A DNA stretch of 64,000 nt from Periplaneta americana (GCF_040183065.1 NC_091133.1:137326306-137390305), one strand, 5' to 3'. Positions 11,904-22,282 are shown, counted from the stretch's first letter. The notes: generated from the sequence alone by a model not told the origin. A program made the numbers and translations.

Positions 11904-12216
11904 GCATGGAACTGAATTTCAATAACTTAAAATGAGTAATCTTGATACCAATAATCATTATTTCATTAGTTTCAATATATTAAATTTGTGCAGCTCTGTT
12001 TATAAATATAATATAGTATTCTTTTTTAATGTTTAAACATACTTTTTTGTGCCTATTTTAGTGTATAACTAAAAATTTCAGTGAAAGAAATAAGTATGAT
12101 ACCTTGATGTGCCTAAAATGCCTATTTTCATTAAAATAGAGCCTAATTTTACAAATTTTGAGCTTATTTTAGGCGCCTAAAACTGCAATTTTTAGTGCCT
12201 AAAAATCCGATGTCTA

Positions 12217-12224
12217 GTTATAAT
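12217..12224. repeat. 8-bp target site duplication, right copy (GTTATAAT)
   Basis: Identical to 9360-9367; marks the right edge of the hAT element. Confidence 0.92.
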
Positions 12225-12383
12225 ACACAGAAACAAAATAATGACATAAATAACACAGAAAATAAAAAAAAGACATAGGAACAAACTAACATCACTAAAA
12301 GAACAACAAACTACAACATACAATAAGAAATACAAATTCCATCCGAGAATATTCAACACAACCAACGTTACATTCAACCACGA

Positions 12384-12872
12384 CGAAAGTCTTGCCCCCC
12401 CCCCCCTTGTTTGTATGTTGATTTGCATCCGTTTTGAACATGTCATAGCAGATGTGTGACAATGGTTGATACTTCACGTTCCAGCTTGTTTACTGATCCA
12501 GAACATCAGTATGGCACCATCATTGTCACGGCACATGTCCTGTGTGAAATTTTCCGCAGCAAAGGTGCTGTGATCTCCCTGAATGCCTCTCTAACAGCTT
12601 GCTTCAAATCTTCCGTTGTCTGGTATCGAAACATGCTGCTTAATTTTATTCCCCACAGGGAAATCACACCGCCTTTGCTGCGGAAAATTTCACACAGGAC
12701 ATGGCGCCGCATCATTTTGTGCCGCGACAATGATGGTGCCCATACTGATGTTCTGGATCACTAAACCAGCTGGAACGTAAAGAATCAACCATTGTCGCAC
12801 ATCTGCTATGACATGTTCAAAATGGATGCACATCAACATACAAACAAGGGGGGGGGGGTGACAGGACTTTCG
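12384..12872. mobile_element. Foldback element with ~200-bp arms and C/G tracts, mariner-derived
   Basis: 12384-12581 and 12658-12872 are inverted copies of each other, with a 76-bp centre. Both arms begin 'cgaaagtc' and carry a homopolymer (13 C left, 11 G right) followed by 'ttgtttgtatgttgat'. The left arm has lost about 17 bp relative to the right. Both arms contain the coding end of a transposase, so the element is a head-to-head inverted duplication of a transposon 3' end. It interrupts the Penelope-like ORF. No direct target duplication is clear. Confidence 0.8.
12506..12730 (-). pseudogene. Mariner-type transposase C-terminus in the foldback
   Basis: The minus-strand frame reads through the centre and into the left arm: LWGIKLSSMFRYQTTEDLKQ, then a helical stretch ending LLRKISHRT. 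This matches the layout after the third catalytic aspartate of mariner-like transposases (LWG-x-xK, then a helical tail). The right arm on the plus strand carries the better preserved last part, RTWRRIILCRDNDGAHTDVL and a stop near 12764. It belongs to the same broad group as the fragment at 7950-8213 but is not a close copy. Confidence 0.6.
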
Positions 12873-13253
12873 GATCGTACTGTACTTGAAAAGGGACTAA
12901 AACATAACCTACATCCAAACACAAGACCAAGACAACAAACACAAACAATTATAAACACAGAAACAGCAATATGCACACAAAATCAACACCAAGAATACAT
13001 AAGGCAAGACATAATAAGAAACATAAACAACACACACAAACCCACAATAAACAAACAAGAACAGAAAACAATAAACTCCCTGAAAACTAAGCAAGAAAAA
13101 CATAACCTAACTTTCGTCAAAACTGATAAAGAAAACTGCACAGTAATCATGAACAAACAGGACATGCACAATAAAATAGAAACTTCCTTACAGACAACAT
13201 CAGTCCTACTTTTTTTTTTAACTTTAATCCCTGTTGGTCCATTATTAGGACTC

Positions 13254-13282
13254 GGAGAGGAGAGGAGAGGAGAGGAGAGATT
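13254..13282. repeat. (GAGGA)n short tandem repeat
   Basis: Five imperfect pentamers. 13290-13990 beyond it is A/G-rich; its minus-strand frames are pyrimidine-driven low-complexity sequence, and I see no gene in it. Confidence 0.8.
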
Positions 13283-14009
13283 ATGACACTGATGCTTGAA
13301 TGGCGGTAATAATAAGGAAATATTTTTTATAAAAGAGGGAAAAATAAAGGTCGATAAAAATATGGAGAATGCGGAACGATGAGAAAGAAACAAGAAGCAC
13401 AGTGGAAGAAGGAAGAAAAATAATAAGTGGAAGAATAATAATTATTGAAGACAAAACAAATTAAGATGTGAAGAAGAAGTGCAATTTAAAGAGGACGAGA
13501 TACGCCAAACTGTGTTCCATTAACGATGGCGTTTCTCCACTAACAATCCCAACCAGAGGCCTCTAACCAGGCAGGGCTATACGACTTTGTGTGAACTTCG
13601 AAGTAGAAAGAACGCTTAAATAAAAAAACGATGATGGAAGAGAGTGAAGTATTTGGATGGAGAAAAAGAAAGAAGTGGACAAGGAAGGACGTCTAGCGAG
13701 GAGAAGCGAATTAGTGTAGAGTGTGCAGAAGATAGATAGAGCCATGAAAAGATGAGAAGAAAGAATTCTGGGACTACAAATATAAAAACTGTTAAAAGAA
13801 AATACACAAATGACGAAGACGAAGATCCGTATGTGGAAATACAAAAGTGAAACATCAAGACGTTGAAACGAAAGCGAGTGACATGTGAAGCAATCAAATT
13901 ATGTAGAACAAGACGAAAAACACGATCCTTAATAATTACAACTTCGAGAGACACTGACACTCGCTACAAGCTAGCAGCTGGAGGAAGAATATACGCCTAA
14001 AAGTACCAC

Positions 14010-15290
14010 TTGACTAAGAATCTACGACTATTCGTCCCGGAAAAATCGTACCGCGACAATTCGTCCCAACTATTTGTCACAACGCGTTTTGTTACCGCTA
14101 CAAGATTTGTATCGTGACAAATCGTTCCAAAGTGTTTGTCCCAACAAGTTTTCGTTCCACGTTTGTGAGCAAAATGAAACATACACCCTGCAATTTCAGT
14201 GTTTGGAAAAACTGCTTTAATGGCGTTTATGGCTACAATTTTGTAATCTGTCGACACAAAGGTAGGTGATAGATTCGTTTGCAACTGGCGCTGAACCTCT
14301 TCAACGAGAGTTTCAAAAAGATCTTTATATAATTCTTGAGTCTTGTTTTTCATTAAAACTAGGACCAATGGGTACTACTTACTGTCCTCTAACATTGCCA
14401 TGGATTGAGCAAAGCTGACACATAATGTTTGGTACCGATCTAAATGTACCGTCACATATCCAATAATCAAATTGACTCAGTCGTAGTAGATGGTCTGATG
14501 TTGTAAATATTGTCGGCATTGAAAGAGAGGAGCCACAGTTTGCCGTCCTTATCAATTTGGAAACGGTCTGGTATGACTTCCAAGTCATCCAGGAATTTAG
14601 GATCGGGAGGTAAATTTTCTTTACGAACCCTCTGCACCAAACATTTATGGTTGATTTTTTTTAAGTACGTCTCACTTGACACCGCACTGACATGTCGAGT
14701 CACTACTGAAGATGTTGCTTCGTTGGATAACTGCGCTGACTCTTCGATCCCTGCTAAAACTTCGATTGCTCTGCATTTGCTCCAATCAGGAGCATGCGTA
14801 TGATCACTTTCTTTTAGAACTTGATGTGACCCTACTTCTAAATGAGTTCTAGCATAACATTCTCCTCTTCTTTCACATCTCCATTCTGTTTTCTCCCTTC
14901 CTACCTATGCTTGATGTACAAATATCCTTTCCAAATTAATTTGGTTTTGTCTTCCTGAGATATGGTGAGATGTGGACGTTCCATAATATTTAACCAGTTT
15001 GTACAACGAATTTTGATCGTATTTTAAATTTTGTTCCGTTGTTAAGCAACTACTAAGGATTATTACTAGACAATTTCTTAATTAGGCTATTGAAATTTCT
15101 TAATTATTCAAATTTCGCAATGGGACAATATATCGTGGTATGTCGTAGATTCGGGACGAAATATTCTTGAAACAATTTGTCATGGGACGAGTTATTATTC
15201 TTGGGATGAATTGTCGCGGTACAAATTATATTCTTGGGACGAATTGTCGTGGAACGTATTTGCCGGTTATGATTTGTCGGGCTTCCCTTG
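14010..15290 (-). mobile_element. FLYWCH-MULE transposon remnant with repeated terminal motifs
   Basis: Both ends consist of inverted arrays of a roughly 20-25-base motif of the form 'cGACAAttCGTCCCAa': about 14025-14160 on the left, and about 15120-15290 on the right in the opposite sense. Between them lies a minus-strand MULE-type transposase with a FLYWCH finger. The coding part is truncated: after the HFAHK motif it runs into the terminal repeat. The precise edges and the 8-11-bp target duplication expected for MULEs could not be fixed by eye. Confidence 0.7.
14030..14945 (-). pseudogene. FLYWCH-domain MULE transposase, frameshifted and truncated
   Basis: Read on the minus strand. A FLYWCH zinc finger lies at about 14945-14795: GYLYIKHR, then in a shifted frame WRCERRGECYARTH and later DHTHAP. 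A linker frame follows at 14703-14467. The DDE core begins DYWICDGTFRSVPN (14466-14425; the D of DGTF is the presumed first catalytic Asp), then LVLMKNKTQELY (about 14365-14325). The presumed second catalytic region is FVSTDYKIVAINAI..FP (about 14260-14200), with GCMFHFAHK (about 14190-14165). The third catalytic region is absent. At least two frameshifts separate the pieces. FLYWCH-MULE fusions are known in arthropod genomes. Confidence 0.75.
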
Positions 15291-15407
15291 TCTAAACCAC
15301 ACCGAAGGGACGATTGATCTGATTCCACTTAGAACACGGGCTCTTTTTGTTCGTATTACAGGGCCAACTCTTCGTGTGAAATGTATCTGCGATGATAATT
15401 TCAAATG

Positions 15408-15409
15408 AC

Positions 15410-15465
<56 letters not shown>
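15408..15465. repeat. (GAT)n microsatellite
   Basis: About 19 units; it gives polyaspartate on one strand and polyhistidine on the other. 15466-17040 beyond it holds a moderately GC-rich patch (15480-15640), a 13-C run near 15714-15726 and otherwise AT-rich DNA with no gene recognised. Confidence 0.9.
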
Positions 15466-15466
<1 letters not shown>

Positions 15467-17130
15467 TATGCGCATGAAGGGCTGCCACGTCACTCGGCGC
15501 CGTCCAGAAGCAGTTTATTAATACAGAAGACTCCTTCCCTTCCTCCGGCACGCGCAAGATATGGCGCAGCTAATCCCTGCGTCAACATGATCATGTGCTC
15601 GCTCTCTTCTCTGTTGGTGGGACGCTAATCCCAGGTTTAAAACTCAACGTCGGTTCGTTCTGGGCTTAACCGAAGCTCAATTGTCGATTCCGGACCATTA
15701 GATACATTGAAAAGCCCCCCCCCCCACCACACAGAGGATTACTTAACAGCGCCAATGCGGCGGATTCATTCCCATATTTATAGATTGGTCATGAGGAAAA
15801 CATTAACCGAGCAACCTTCGAGAAGAAAGGATGTAGGCCTGATGTTAGGTGACTAACACCACAAGCAAATTGACATCAATATTTCAATTAGACCTAAGTG
15901 AGTATTGATTTCTAACTATAAAGTAAAAATAATTAAATGTGTAATATAAAAAGTAATATAATCTTGGTTTTATGTCATTTCCATTCCCAGTCTAAATAAT
16001 ATAGACAATCTGTTGAGTAGGCTATGATTTCCTTGATAAGCCAGTACTCGTAATTAAACAATCAATTTTAAATAAACTACAGTTATTGTTCTCGAACGAA
16101 TTCCAAATCCGGACTCTGTTTTACAAAATCTGCACCGTAGCAATTTTGCCCATACAGCCGCCTTCGACCGCGGACCTGAGTTCAAAGCTAGGCGATGGCG
16201 GAGTTGTCTTTGTGGCGCATAATCCGCTTTCATTATCATGTCCGTTTAGTAAAAATATGACATCTCCTGTGCTTGTGTGGCATCAGGCCACCGTCCGCAG
16301 CCGTAACGTTCCTCGATAGCTTCCTGGTGACTCATATAGATCTACAACAAACGGCACGCAACTCATTCCATCACATGTGCACAAGGATACTCCACGACCG
16401 AAACGTCTGACTTAGCCATTTATCAAAAGGAATATTGCGGATTTATCAAAACTTTTTCATGAATACACATTCGAAACCGTGTCATAAGAAAGCGTCAATT
16501 TCAATGTCGTACATATATTTATAACAAATGACATAACCGGCAGTCAGCAAGAGAATGGAGGTGAGTCATTAGTTTGAACCCGAATTAACACTGCTGAAGT
16601 GTTTAGCCACAAAGCAGAGGCGTGAGCACTATCAGTCTTCTTAGCCTGGAAATGATATCGCATGTGTTAATTAACATCACATGAGGCAGAGTGGATTCGA
16701 ACTTCACATAGGCTTATGAACCAACTACAACAACTTTCTCAGTAACAATTTCAGAATCTACTTCCAGTAAACAGTCACTTTCTGAAGTGTTGACAAATAA
16801 GATAAAATTACTTTTCTGGATGAGGAAAACTGGTAATTAGTTCTGTGAGGATTCAAGCTTGTAGTACCACAATACACAGCTAAATGGGAAGTAAGTTACT
16901 GTTACACAGGCCTATGATCTTTAGCTTCAAGTAATTATCGAAGATACACTCCAGTTGCTCTTGTCCAGCACTTGAATAGTTTTGCAGTATCTAGTAGGTA
17001 TTTCTCTAGTGTCATTAGGGCTATAGCGTAAGTATAAATTCTGTTGCAGGCGGGTTCGTACACTTAGGCACGGCCTGGCCCTTTGTGCGATGATTGTCCA
17101 AGTACGACAGCTGGCTTAGGTGAAATTCGT

Positions 17131-17325
17131 GGCATGTGGGCCATCCAATCTCAGTCCCTGATAGATCCAGGTTCCATCCGCACACAGTAGCTTGATAAGT
17201 CCCAGGGGCTCGAGCCCCAAACCCCTTTCTGATCAGCCGATACCGACAGGTGGGTCATCCTGTCTCAGTGCCTGATAGATCCAGGTTCCATCCGCACACA
17301 GTACATTGATAAGTTCCAGTCCTAT
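17131..17325. repeat. Two-copy direct repeat, ~117-bp period
   Basis: About 70 bases at 17134-17203 recur at 17250-17319 with few differences; the core is 'cctgatagatccaggttcca', followed by 'tccgcacacagta'. No coding signal. It may be the body of the SINE-like unit that continues to 17535. Confidence 0.8.
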
Positions 17326-17379
17326 ATCAGCATCGTAATCCTGTAGTGCTCCCATTTTACTATTGCAGACTATTGATGA

Positions 17380-17535
17380 AATAAGATGGAGAGTGTTGGT
17401 GAAATGATACATAGAAACGGGAATACCCCGAGAAAACCCTCTGTAACGTCTGCTTTTACCTGCCTGGGAATCGAATCTGGGCCGCCTGGATGGAAGACCA
17501 GCGCTCTAGTACTTGAGCCACACACGGGGCTCATG
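17380..17535 (-). mobile_element. tRNA-headed SINE (reverse orientation)
   Basis: The reverse complement carries a box-B-like 'agattcgattccca' and, 40 bases earlier in that orientation, a box-A-like stretch around 'ggctcaagtactagagcg'. 'tctccatct' and 'ggggtattcccgt' follow in the body. The plus-strand frame 17386-17835 merely reads across this and the next microsatellite. Flanking duplications were not identified. Confidence 0.6.
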
Positions 17536-17743
17536 TTTATCGTAATATGTGGCCTTAGCCTATACCAGGTATTAGACCTACATTTGTCAGGGTCTATTAA
17601 AGCAATGCACTTATTTACAAACTTTATGTATGATTTCGTAAATATTCATTCTTTACAATTAGCCTATACGCTAGAATTAAGCTACGTGGTCGATTTTTCA
17701 AGTTGTTTTGACAAAGGTGGCGTCTCTCAGGGTGACTATATAT

Positions 17744-17744
<1 letters not shown>

Positions 17745-17798
<54 letters not shown>

Positions 17799-17799
17799 C
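17745..17799. repeat. (TTA)n microsatellite
   Basis: About 18 units; the poly-isoleucine frame over it is a by-product of the repeat. Confidence 0.9.
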
Positions 17800-17889
17800 A
17801 TCAGACCATACCGTCTTTCATACAACCACACTTAGGCAATGTTTCTTGCTTAACGTGAAACAATACTTCTAAATTAAATTTCCTCTCTG

Positions 17890-18190
17890 TTCCATAAACC
17901 TCAGATTGAGGTTCTGGCTGATACGTAGGCCTACATCTATTATCAGGCAGTACATCTTACTTGACGATAACTTATGCGTCAAAGGAAGAACAATTGTTTG
18001 TATACACCTGAAGTTTGATTAGTGTATATGTAGGGTAACTAGTCAGCGATGTATGCAATGCAGGGGAAAAGGAACTGCCACCCTATTCCAGTATGTTCTG
18101 GCTTAGCTGCGTCATGAGTGATGTCTTATTGATATTACTTGTGCAGTTCAATCTTGTCTTCGGACAGTTGACGAAACAACAACAATATCC
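17890..18190 (+). repeat. Dispersed repeat family B, copy 2
   Basis: Collinear with the reverse complement of 1140-1420. It ends 'gtcttcggacagttgacgaaacaacaacaa', a CAA-rich tail. No protein is encoded. 18191-18640 after it is AT-rich with nothing recognised. Confidence 0.7.
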
Positions 18191-18639
18191 AAGAAGCCTA
18201 CAATTTTCGCATAATACCAAATATTTTCGTTGCTACTAAAAACTATAAACTTAAGTTACAAAATAATTACCGCTGCCCTAGCCACTGTTCTTGCCTAGTT
18301 ACGGCTTGGAACACATATTAAACATTTTAATTAAATAATATTTGAGCCACTACACGCCCACAGTCAATTCTCTTCTTTCATGTGTATTGTAGGTATTCAA
18401 TGTGTAGATTTACTGTCAACCTACAATAACTGTCGATATGGAATATTATTTTAGGACGATCAAACCAAGATCTTTGCAAGAAGATTACTGAAGACATTTG
18501 CAAAGACCATTCAAGATGTCTCCTTTGCATGCAAGAGCCAATTCCCATAATAGTCCATGTTTTACAATTTTCTCCTTGAACGGATCTTTCACACAGTACC
18601 TACTGTTGGTCACTCGATAAGAATAATAGGCCTACAACG

Positions 18640-19180
18640 TACCTTAAACCTCAACGAGTCTAGGTTGGATACTGCAGGGTGAGCGATCGTAACTCACCCA
18701 GTGCAAGGACTGGATTCCTTGTCTAGCGAGGACAGCGGCACCAATTCTCACCATTCGCTCTGCCCAGGCTTTTAACATCTTCTGCGACTCTGTTCTTCTG
18801 TTGTCCAATGGTGTACATTGCCCCCTCATGCGGTATCAGTTTACGTACATTTTCGGCACTTCCCCTTGAGTTCCAAAGGAGTAACACAAATTGCTGGAGC
18901 TCATACAGATTCTTACTCACATCCCGAATTCCCTTGCAAGGACGCGCAATTGCGTACCCCTCCATATTTTTCCTCCAATTTTCCCATTCTATCAATCACT
19001 CGTCAACCGAAGCACGAAGGCAGGCCTACAACATCCGGGAAGAAGAGCAAGACAGCGTTCAATCTACTCGCCATTAAGATAGGTTCTAGCTTATTTTTCG
19101 ATTTGTGTGTTTTGGTAAACCTGGTTGTGCAGACAAATAAGAGTTTTAACAGACGTCCACGTGCTCACGTGCTACAATAT
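18640..19180. other. Overlapping short frames, no gene recognised
   Basis: Several overlapping frames of 60-121 codons occur on both strands (for example 18723-18995 minus and 18818-19183 plus). Base composition is more balanced than in the flanks. No family is recognisable and there is no codon bias clear enough to pick one frame. It could be a decayed element or an unannotated exon. Confidence 0.25.
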
Positions 19181-19234
19181 TAAGTGATGCATTCCATACA
19201 GTCCGTGGAATAGGCTAAATAGGCCAAGGCAAAG

Positions 19235-19420
19235 AAGGATGGGAAAATTAACGTTACTGTTAGATGATTATCTGGTTAGGTATTTTCCTCAGACTGTAAG
19301 ACGAATGTCAGATAATCCTTGGTCAGCGTCGTTCAATGATCAGTTACATAATCTACATAAAGGGCCTATCGCTTATTTAATAATGTCAAGAATATCTCGC
19401 TCAGCATCAACATTAGTAAT
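19235..19420 (+). mobile_element. SINE body remnant
   Basis: 'gattatctggttaggtattttcc', 'gtaagacgaatgtcagataatc' and a later 'cagcgtcgttcaatgatcag' correspond, with divergence, to the body of the SINE at 62157-62400. The tRNA-like head is absent, so this is a 5'-truncated or heavily decayed copy. Confidence 0.45.
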
Positions 19421-19559
19421 GTTTCACTTTTCCACCTGATACTGATGATGTCCATTTGGGAAACTATTCATGCGGATGCCATGTTTCTGTCTAATGTATT
19501 ACAGGCCCACTTATCAAATTTTAATTACGTTGTTCTCTTCGTTCCACCAGATGCAGTTG

Positions 19560-20060
19560 AGGACATACCTTACTTCCTTGAATTCCGGCAGTAATCGCGC
19601 ACTCCGATATTGAATACATTTAAAATTTCCTCCCGCGGATTGCTGCGCCGCTTGGAATTGGCTTAACGGACTATTAAAGAATTACGAGGGCGCGGTTAAT
19701 GCGCACGTATGATCTGTGAAATATTAACAGGCGCGCCGCTCCCTTGACGTTTAGCATCAGTTATGGCGGTCTATATTACTGGATCACACGCCTCCCCCTG
19801 CCTTGTTGTCAACAGTTGACGCCACGCGACTTACTGTTGCTCAGAGGGGGATGAAAAGGCGAGAGAAAACACAAGTCCAACCCCCCGCCGCTCGGACTCG
19901 GGTCGGGTATTTATGCCACGTGGCAGGCCTATTTACAAATTGCCCGCGGTGTGCGATGATGCGCCAGAGGAAAATGAAACTGTTTCTCGGTTTGCCGGCG
20001 CCTCAGCTTTTCTCCTGGGGATCTCGGCACACGACCCTTGCCAACCCCTCGAGGGTAATG
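19560..20060. other. CpG-rich low-repeat island
   Basis: Unusually rich in CpG and GC for this window (for example around 19620-19790 and 19880-20050). It matches no repeat family seen here. Frames at 19803-20072 and 19913-20134 are open but unrecognised. It could be a conserved regulatory element, a promoter region or an exon. Confidence 0.3.
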
Positions 20061-20667
20061 AATTTGTTGTAAGGCCTAAAATGGTTGCCTCACTGAAATG
20101 CATATATGGATGGCTCTCGGCAGTAGTCGACTAGATCCATTTGTATTACAATTCATGTAGAATGTAGATAGCTGGGATTTTTAAAGGCATAACTTACGCA
20201 TACAATCATCAACCTCAGGATGTATCTTACAATAAATGTGATGCTTTTTGGACACTCTTGAAGTAATTTTCAGTTTCGCAGTTTTCTGCGCTTCTTTCAT
20301 AAACGTACTGCGACTTAATCAGCCGAATCAGTTAATCATTCACCTCCGAGTAGCTAAAAGTGGCCTGAAAGAATTGGTACACCAGATATTAATGAAAAGT
20401 TTCCTAGCTGTAAGGCGAATATCAGGTAGGCTGATCACATGGACAATCCTCGGCTTTATCTTGCAAAGCTTGTAAACAGACTCTTCTGCCTCATATTAGT
20501 ATTATACATATTTACCATTCAACAAGACTTTAGTTTTGTCACTACATAATCACAACGCCCACCTTCGAACCCTCTTTTTGCATGTTTGGTATACATGACG
20601 TCCCAGTGTAGAGTTCAGTGGACCTCCCTCGTCGCGAGGGACCGAACCGGAAGGCTCCATCTTTCAC
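20061..20667. other. Plain sequence, nothing recognised
   Basis: AT-rich with short frames. A possible SINE-tail scrap lies at 20385-20440 ('ctgtaaggcgaatatcaggtagg'). Confidence 0.3.
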
Positions 20668-20752
20668 CTTCGGGGCACGTGGCTGGCAATCTGCAGCGTG
20701 AGACCCAGGGCGGCAGCAGGTACAGCGATGAGCACGAAACAGGAGTGCCAGT
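20668..20752 (-). CDS. Candidate internal host exon (85 bp), membrane-segment-like
   Basis: On the minus strand an acceptor 'ttttttattag' precedes 20752 and a donor 'GTGAAAG' follows 20668, so both canonical splice dinucleotides bracket a GC-rich 85-base block. With two bases carried over, one frame reads WHSCFVLIAVPAAALGLTLQ and then IASHVPR. This is a hydrophobic 20-residue stretch with no charge, as in a transmembrane helix. All three frames are open over this short length, so the call rests on splice sites, base composition and hydrophobicity only. No neighbouring exon was found and no family was recognised. Confidence 0.25.
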
Positions 20753-21410
20753 CTAATAAAAAACGAGTGACATTGAAAATAATTCATTCCGAATGACTTT
20801 GCTATTATTCAAAGGACATTCATACGTGACATCTTTTCCTATGGACCCGAAGAAAAATATGAAATTTCTTCCTCCATGCACTGTAATGTCAAAATGAAGA
20901 CATTTGACTTCATTTATAAACTGTATGGTTATTCCCAATAGTCTGTTAGCCTACTTCTCTACTTGCAAAAACAGCTTTTCGAATGCGACATGAATGTTGG
21001 AACATAACAGGCCTATTAGCCTTTGTTTCAAATTGCTTAGGGTAATAAATGTTTATTACTGGAGCTCGGGCATGTAGGCACAACGATAAAGTTAGGCACT
21101 AGAACATCCAAAATAGGCGCTTAAAATACACAATAAAATGCGAACTACTTGGGCCTATTAAAATTATATAATGGATATAGGCTACAAATGAATTATAAAT
21201 ATTTTCACGTCTTTCGCTGTGCTGCACTTTTAACACTAGCAGGCCTAGCTGTGTTTTATGGTGCTATAAATGCCATCACTTTACTGTGAAAAATTAAGAC
21301 CAATCTATCAGTCCAACTACTAATAAAATTATTTAAAACATAAAATAATTATTAAGCAGATTTCCTTAATACACAAGTAATCAATAAAAGAGTTAAATTT
21401 TACTTTTCTA
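20753..21410. other. Mostly plain; scrap of hAT-like terminal repeats
   Basis: 21070-21130 contains 'taggcac' and 'ataggcgcttaaaata'. These resemble the subterminal 'gcctaaaa/ggcgcctaaaa' repeats of the hAT at 9368-12216 and may be a decayed non-autonomous relative. Nothing else is recognised. Confidence 0.3.
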
Positions 21411-21740
21411 ATAGAAAAATGAACAACTTCTGCGGATCTCTGGAAAAAGAAATAAGGAAGAGACTAGTGAAGTGCTTCGTGTGGAATGTGGCATTGTATG
21501 GGAGAGAAACATGGACATTACGACGAAGTGAAGAGAAACTACTAGAATTATATTAAATGTGGCTATGGAGAAGAATGGGCAGACAGAATAAGTAATGAAG
21601 CTGCGCTGGAAAGAGTGGGTGAAGGAAGAATGATGATGAAACTGACCAGGAAGAGAAAAAGGAATTGGCTGGGTCACTTGCTAGGAAGATACTGCCTACT
21701 GAAGGATGCAGTGGAACGAATGGTGAAGGAGGCATTGCTT
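21411..21740 (+). pseudogene. LINE family D, C-terminal ORF tail
   Basis: Reads LYGRETWTLRRSEEKLLE (about 21493-21546), then a stop and frameshifts, with WLGH-like and CLLKDA-like pieces later. It matches the better preserved copy at 35595-36185. It is a 5'-truncated LINE end with no enzyme domain left. Confidence 0.7.
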
Positions 21741-22266
21741 TAGGGTTTAGGCGAAGTCTAACTACCAGCGGGGTCAGTGGAGAGCGGCTGGGAGGTTGCT
21801 GAATGTACACAGATGAATCCATTGAAAATAAGGATATAGAAGAAGAAGAAGAAGAACAGGGAAGCCAGACGGAAATAAATGTAGTACAGCTTTTAGCGGT
21901 AGTTTGGGAATATCATTTTCTAATGTTAAAATTATAACTTAATGTACTTTTAATATCTACTGACAAAAATGGCAATTTCTAATCACTTAGTATTTAGTAT
22001 TTATTTATTTAACGTGGTAGAGATAAGGCCGTCAGGCCTTCTCTGCCCCTCTACCAGGAGATTCCAACTATAGTATGAAGAATAAAATTACAATTAGTAT
22101 TAAATTTACAATTACAATTACAAATAAAATTACAATTACAGTAGTATTAAATTTAAAATTACGATTACAATAAAAATCAAAGTACGAAAAGATTACCTCA
22201 CTAAATAAAGCTAGATACGTAATTTATCGTAGAAAAAGAAAGAATATTTTTTATTTTATATTTACT

Positions 22267-22282
22267 GAATTACAAATTAAAT
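22267..22282. repeat. 16-bp target site duplication, left copy
   Basis: gaattacaaattaaat, identical to 22947-22962. It brackets the RTE-like tail and marks its insertion by target-primed reverse transcription. Confidence 0.88.

Larger units (their letters stand above)
9368..12216 (+). mobile_element. hAT transposon, 2849 bp, complete termini
   Basis: Starts CAGACATCGGATT; the reverse complement of its right end starts TAGACATCGGATT. It is flanked by perfect 8-bp duplications. Subterminal regions hold many copies of 'gcctaaaa' or its variants (about 9400-9560 and 12040-12200), which are likely transposase-binding repeats. One transposase gene on the plus strand contains one intron and a few single-base frameshifts. 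Clean duplications and limited coding decay point to a relatively recent insertion. Confidence 0.93.
8717..13216 (+). mobile_element. Penelope-like retroelement, 5' and 3' truncated, interrupted twice
   Basis: Three blocks in collinear order are 8720-9359, 12225-12383 and 12873-13216. The first encodes the end of a Penelope-type endonuclease region (YEIYKHTKTHPQHILNTQLN, about 8790-8850) and then non-coding DNA. This resembles the partial upstream copy ('pLTR') of tandem Penelope-like elements. Block two carries the early ORF with KFHPRIFNTTNVTFNHDE (about 12330-12385). Block three carries KGLKHNL, then KTDKENCTVIMNKQ (about 13115-13165), the N-terminal conserved motif of Penelope-type reverse transcriptases. 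The ORF is lost at about 13200 in a poly-T run, before the reverse-transcriptase core. The AC-rich plus strand is typical of the group. Interruptions: the hAT at 9368-12216 and the foldback at 12384-12872. Confidence 0.7.

Noticed and set aside
12456..12764. Plus-strand 102-codon gene
   Set aside because: It crosses the foldback arms; only its last third is transposase sequence and the rest is antisense.
18640..19183. Host gene exons
   Set aside because: Frames overlap on both strands with no domain, no consistent splice sites and no codon preference.
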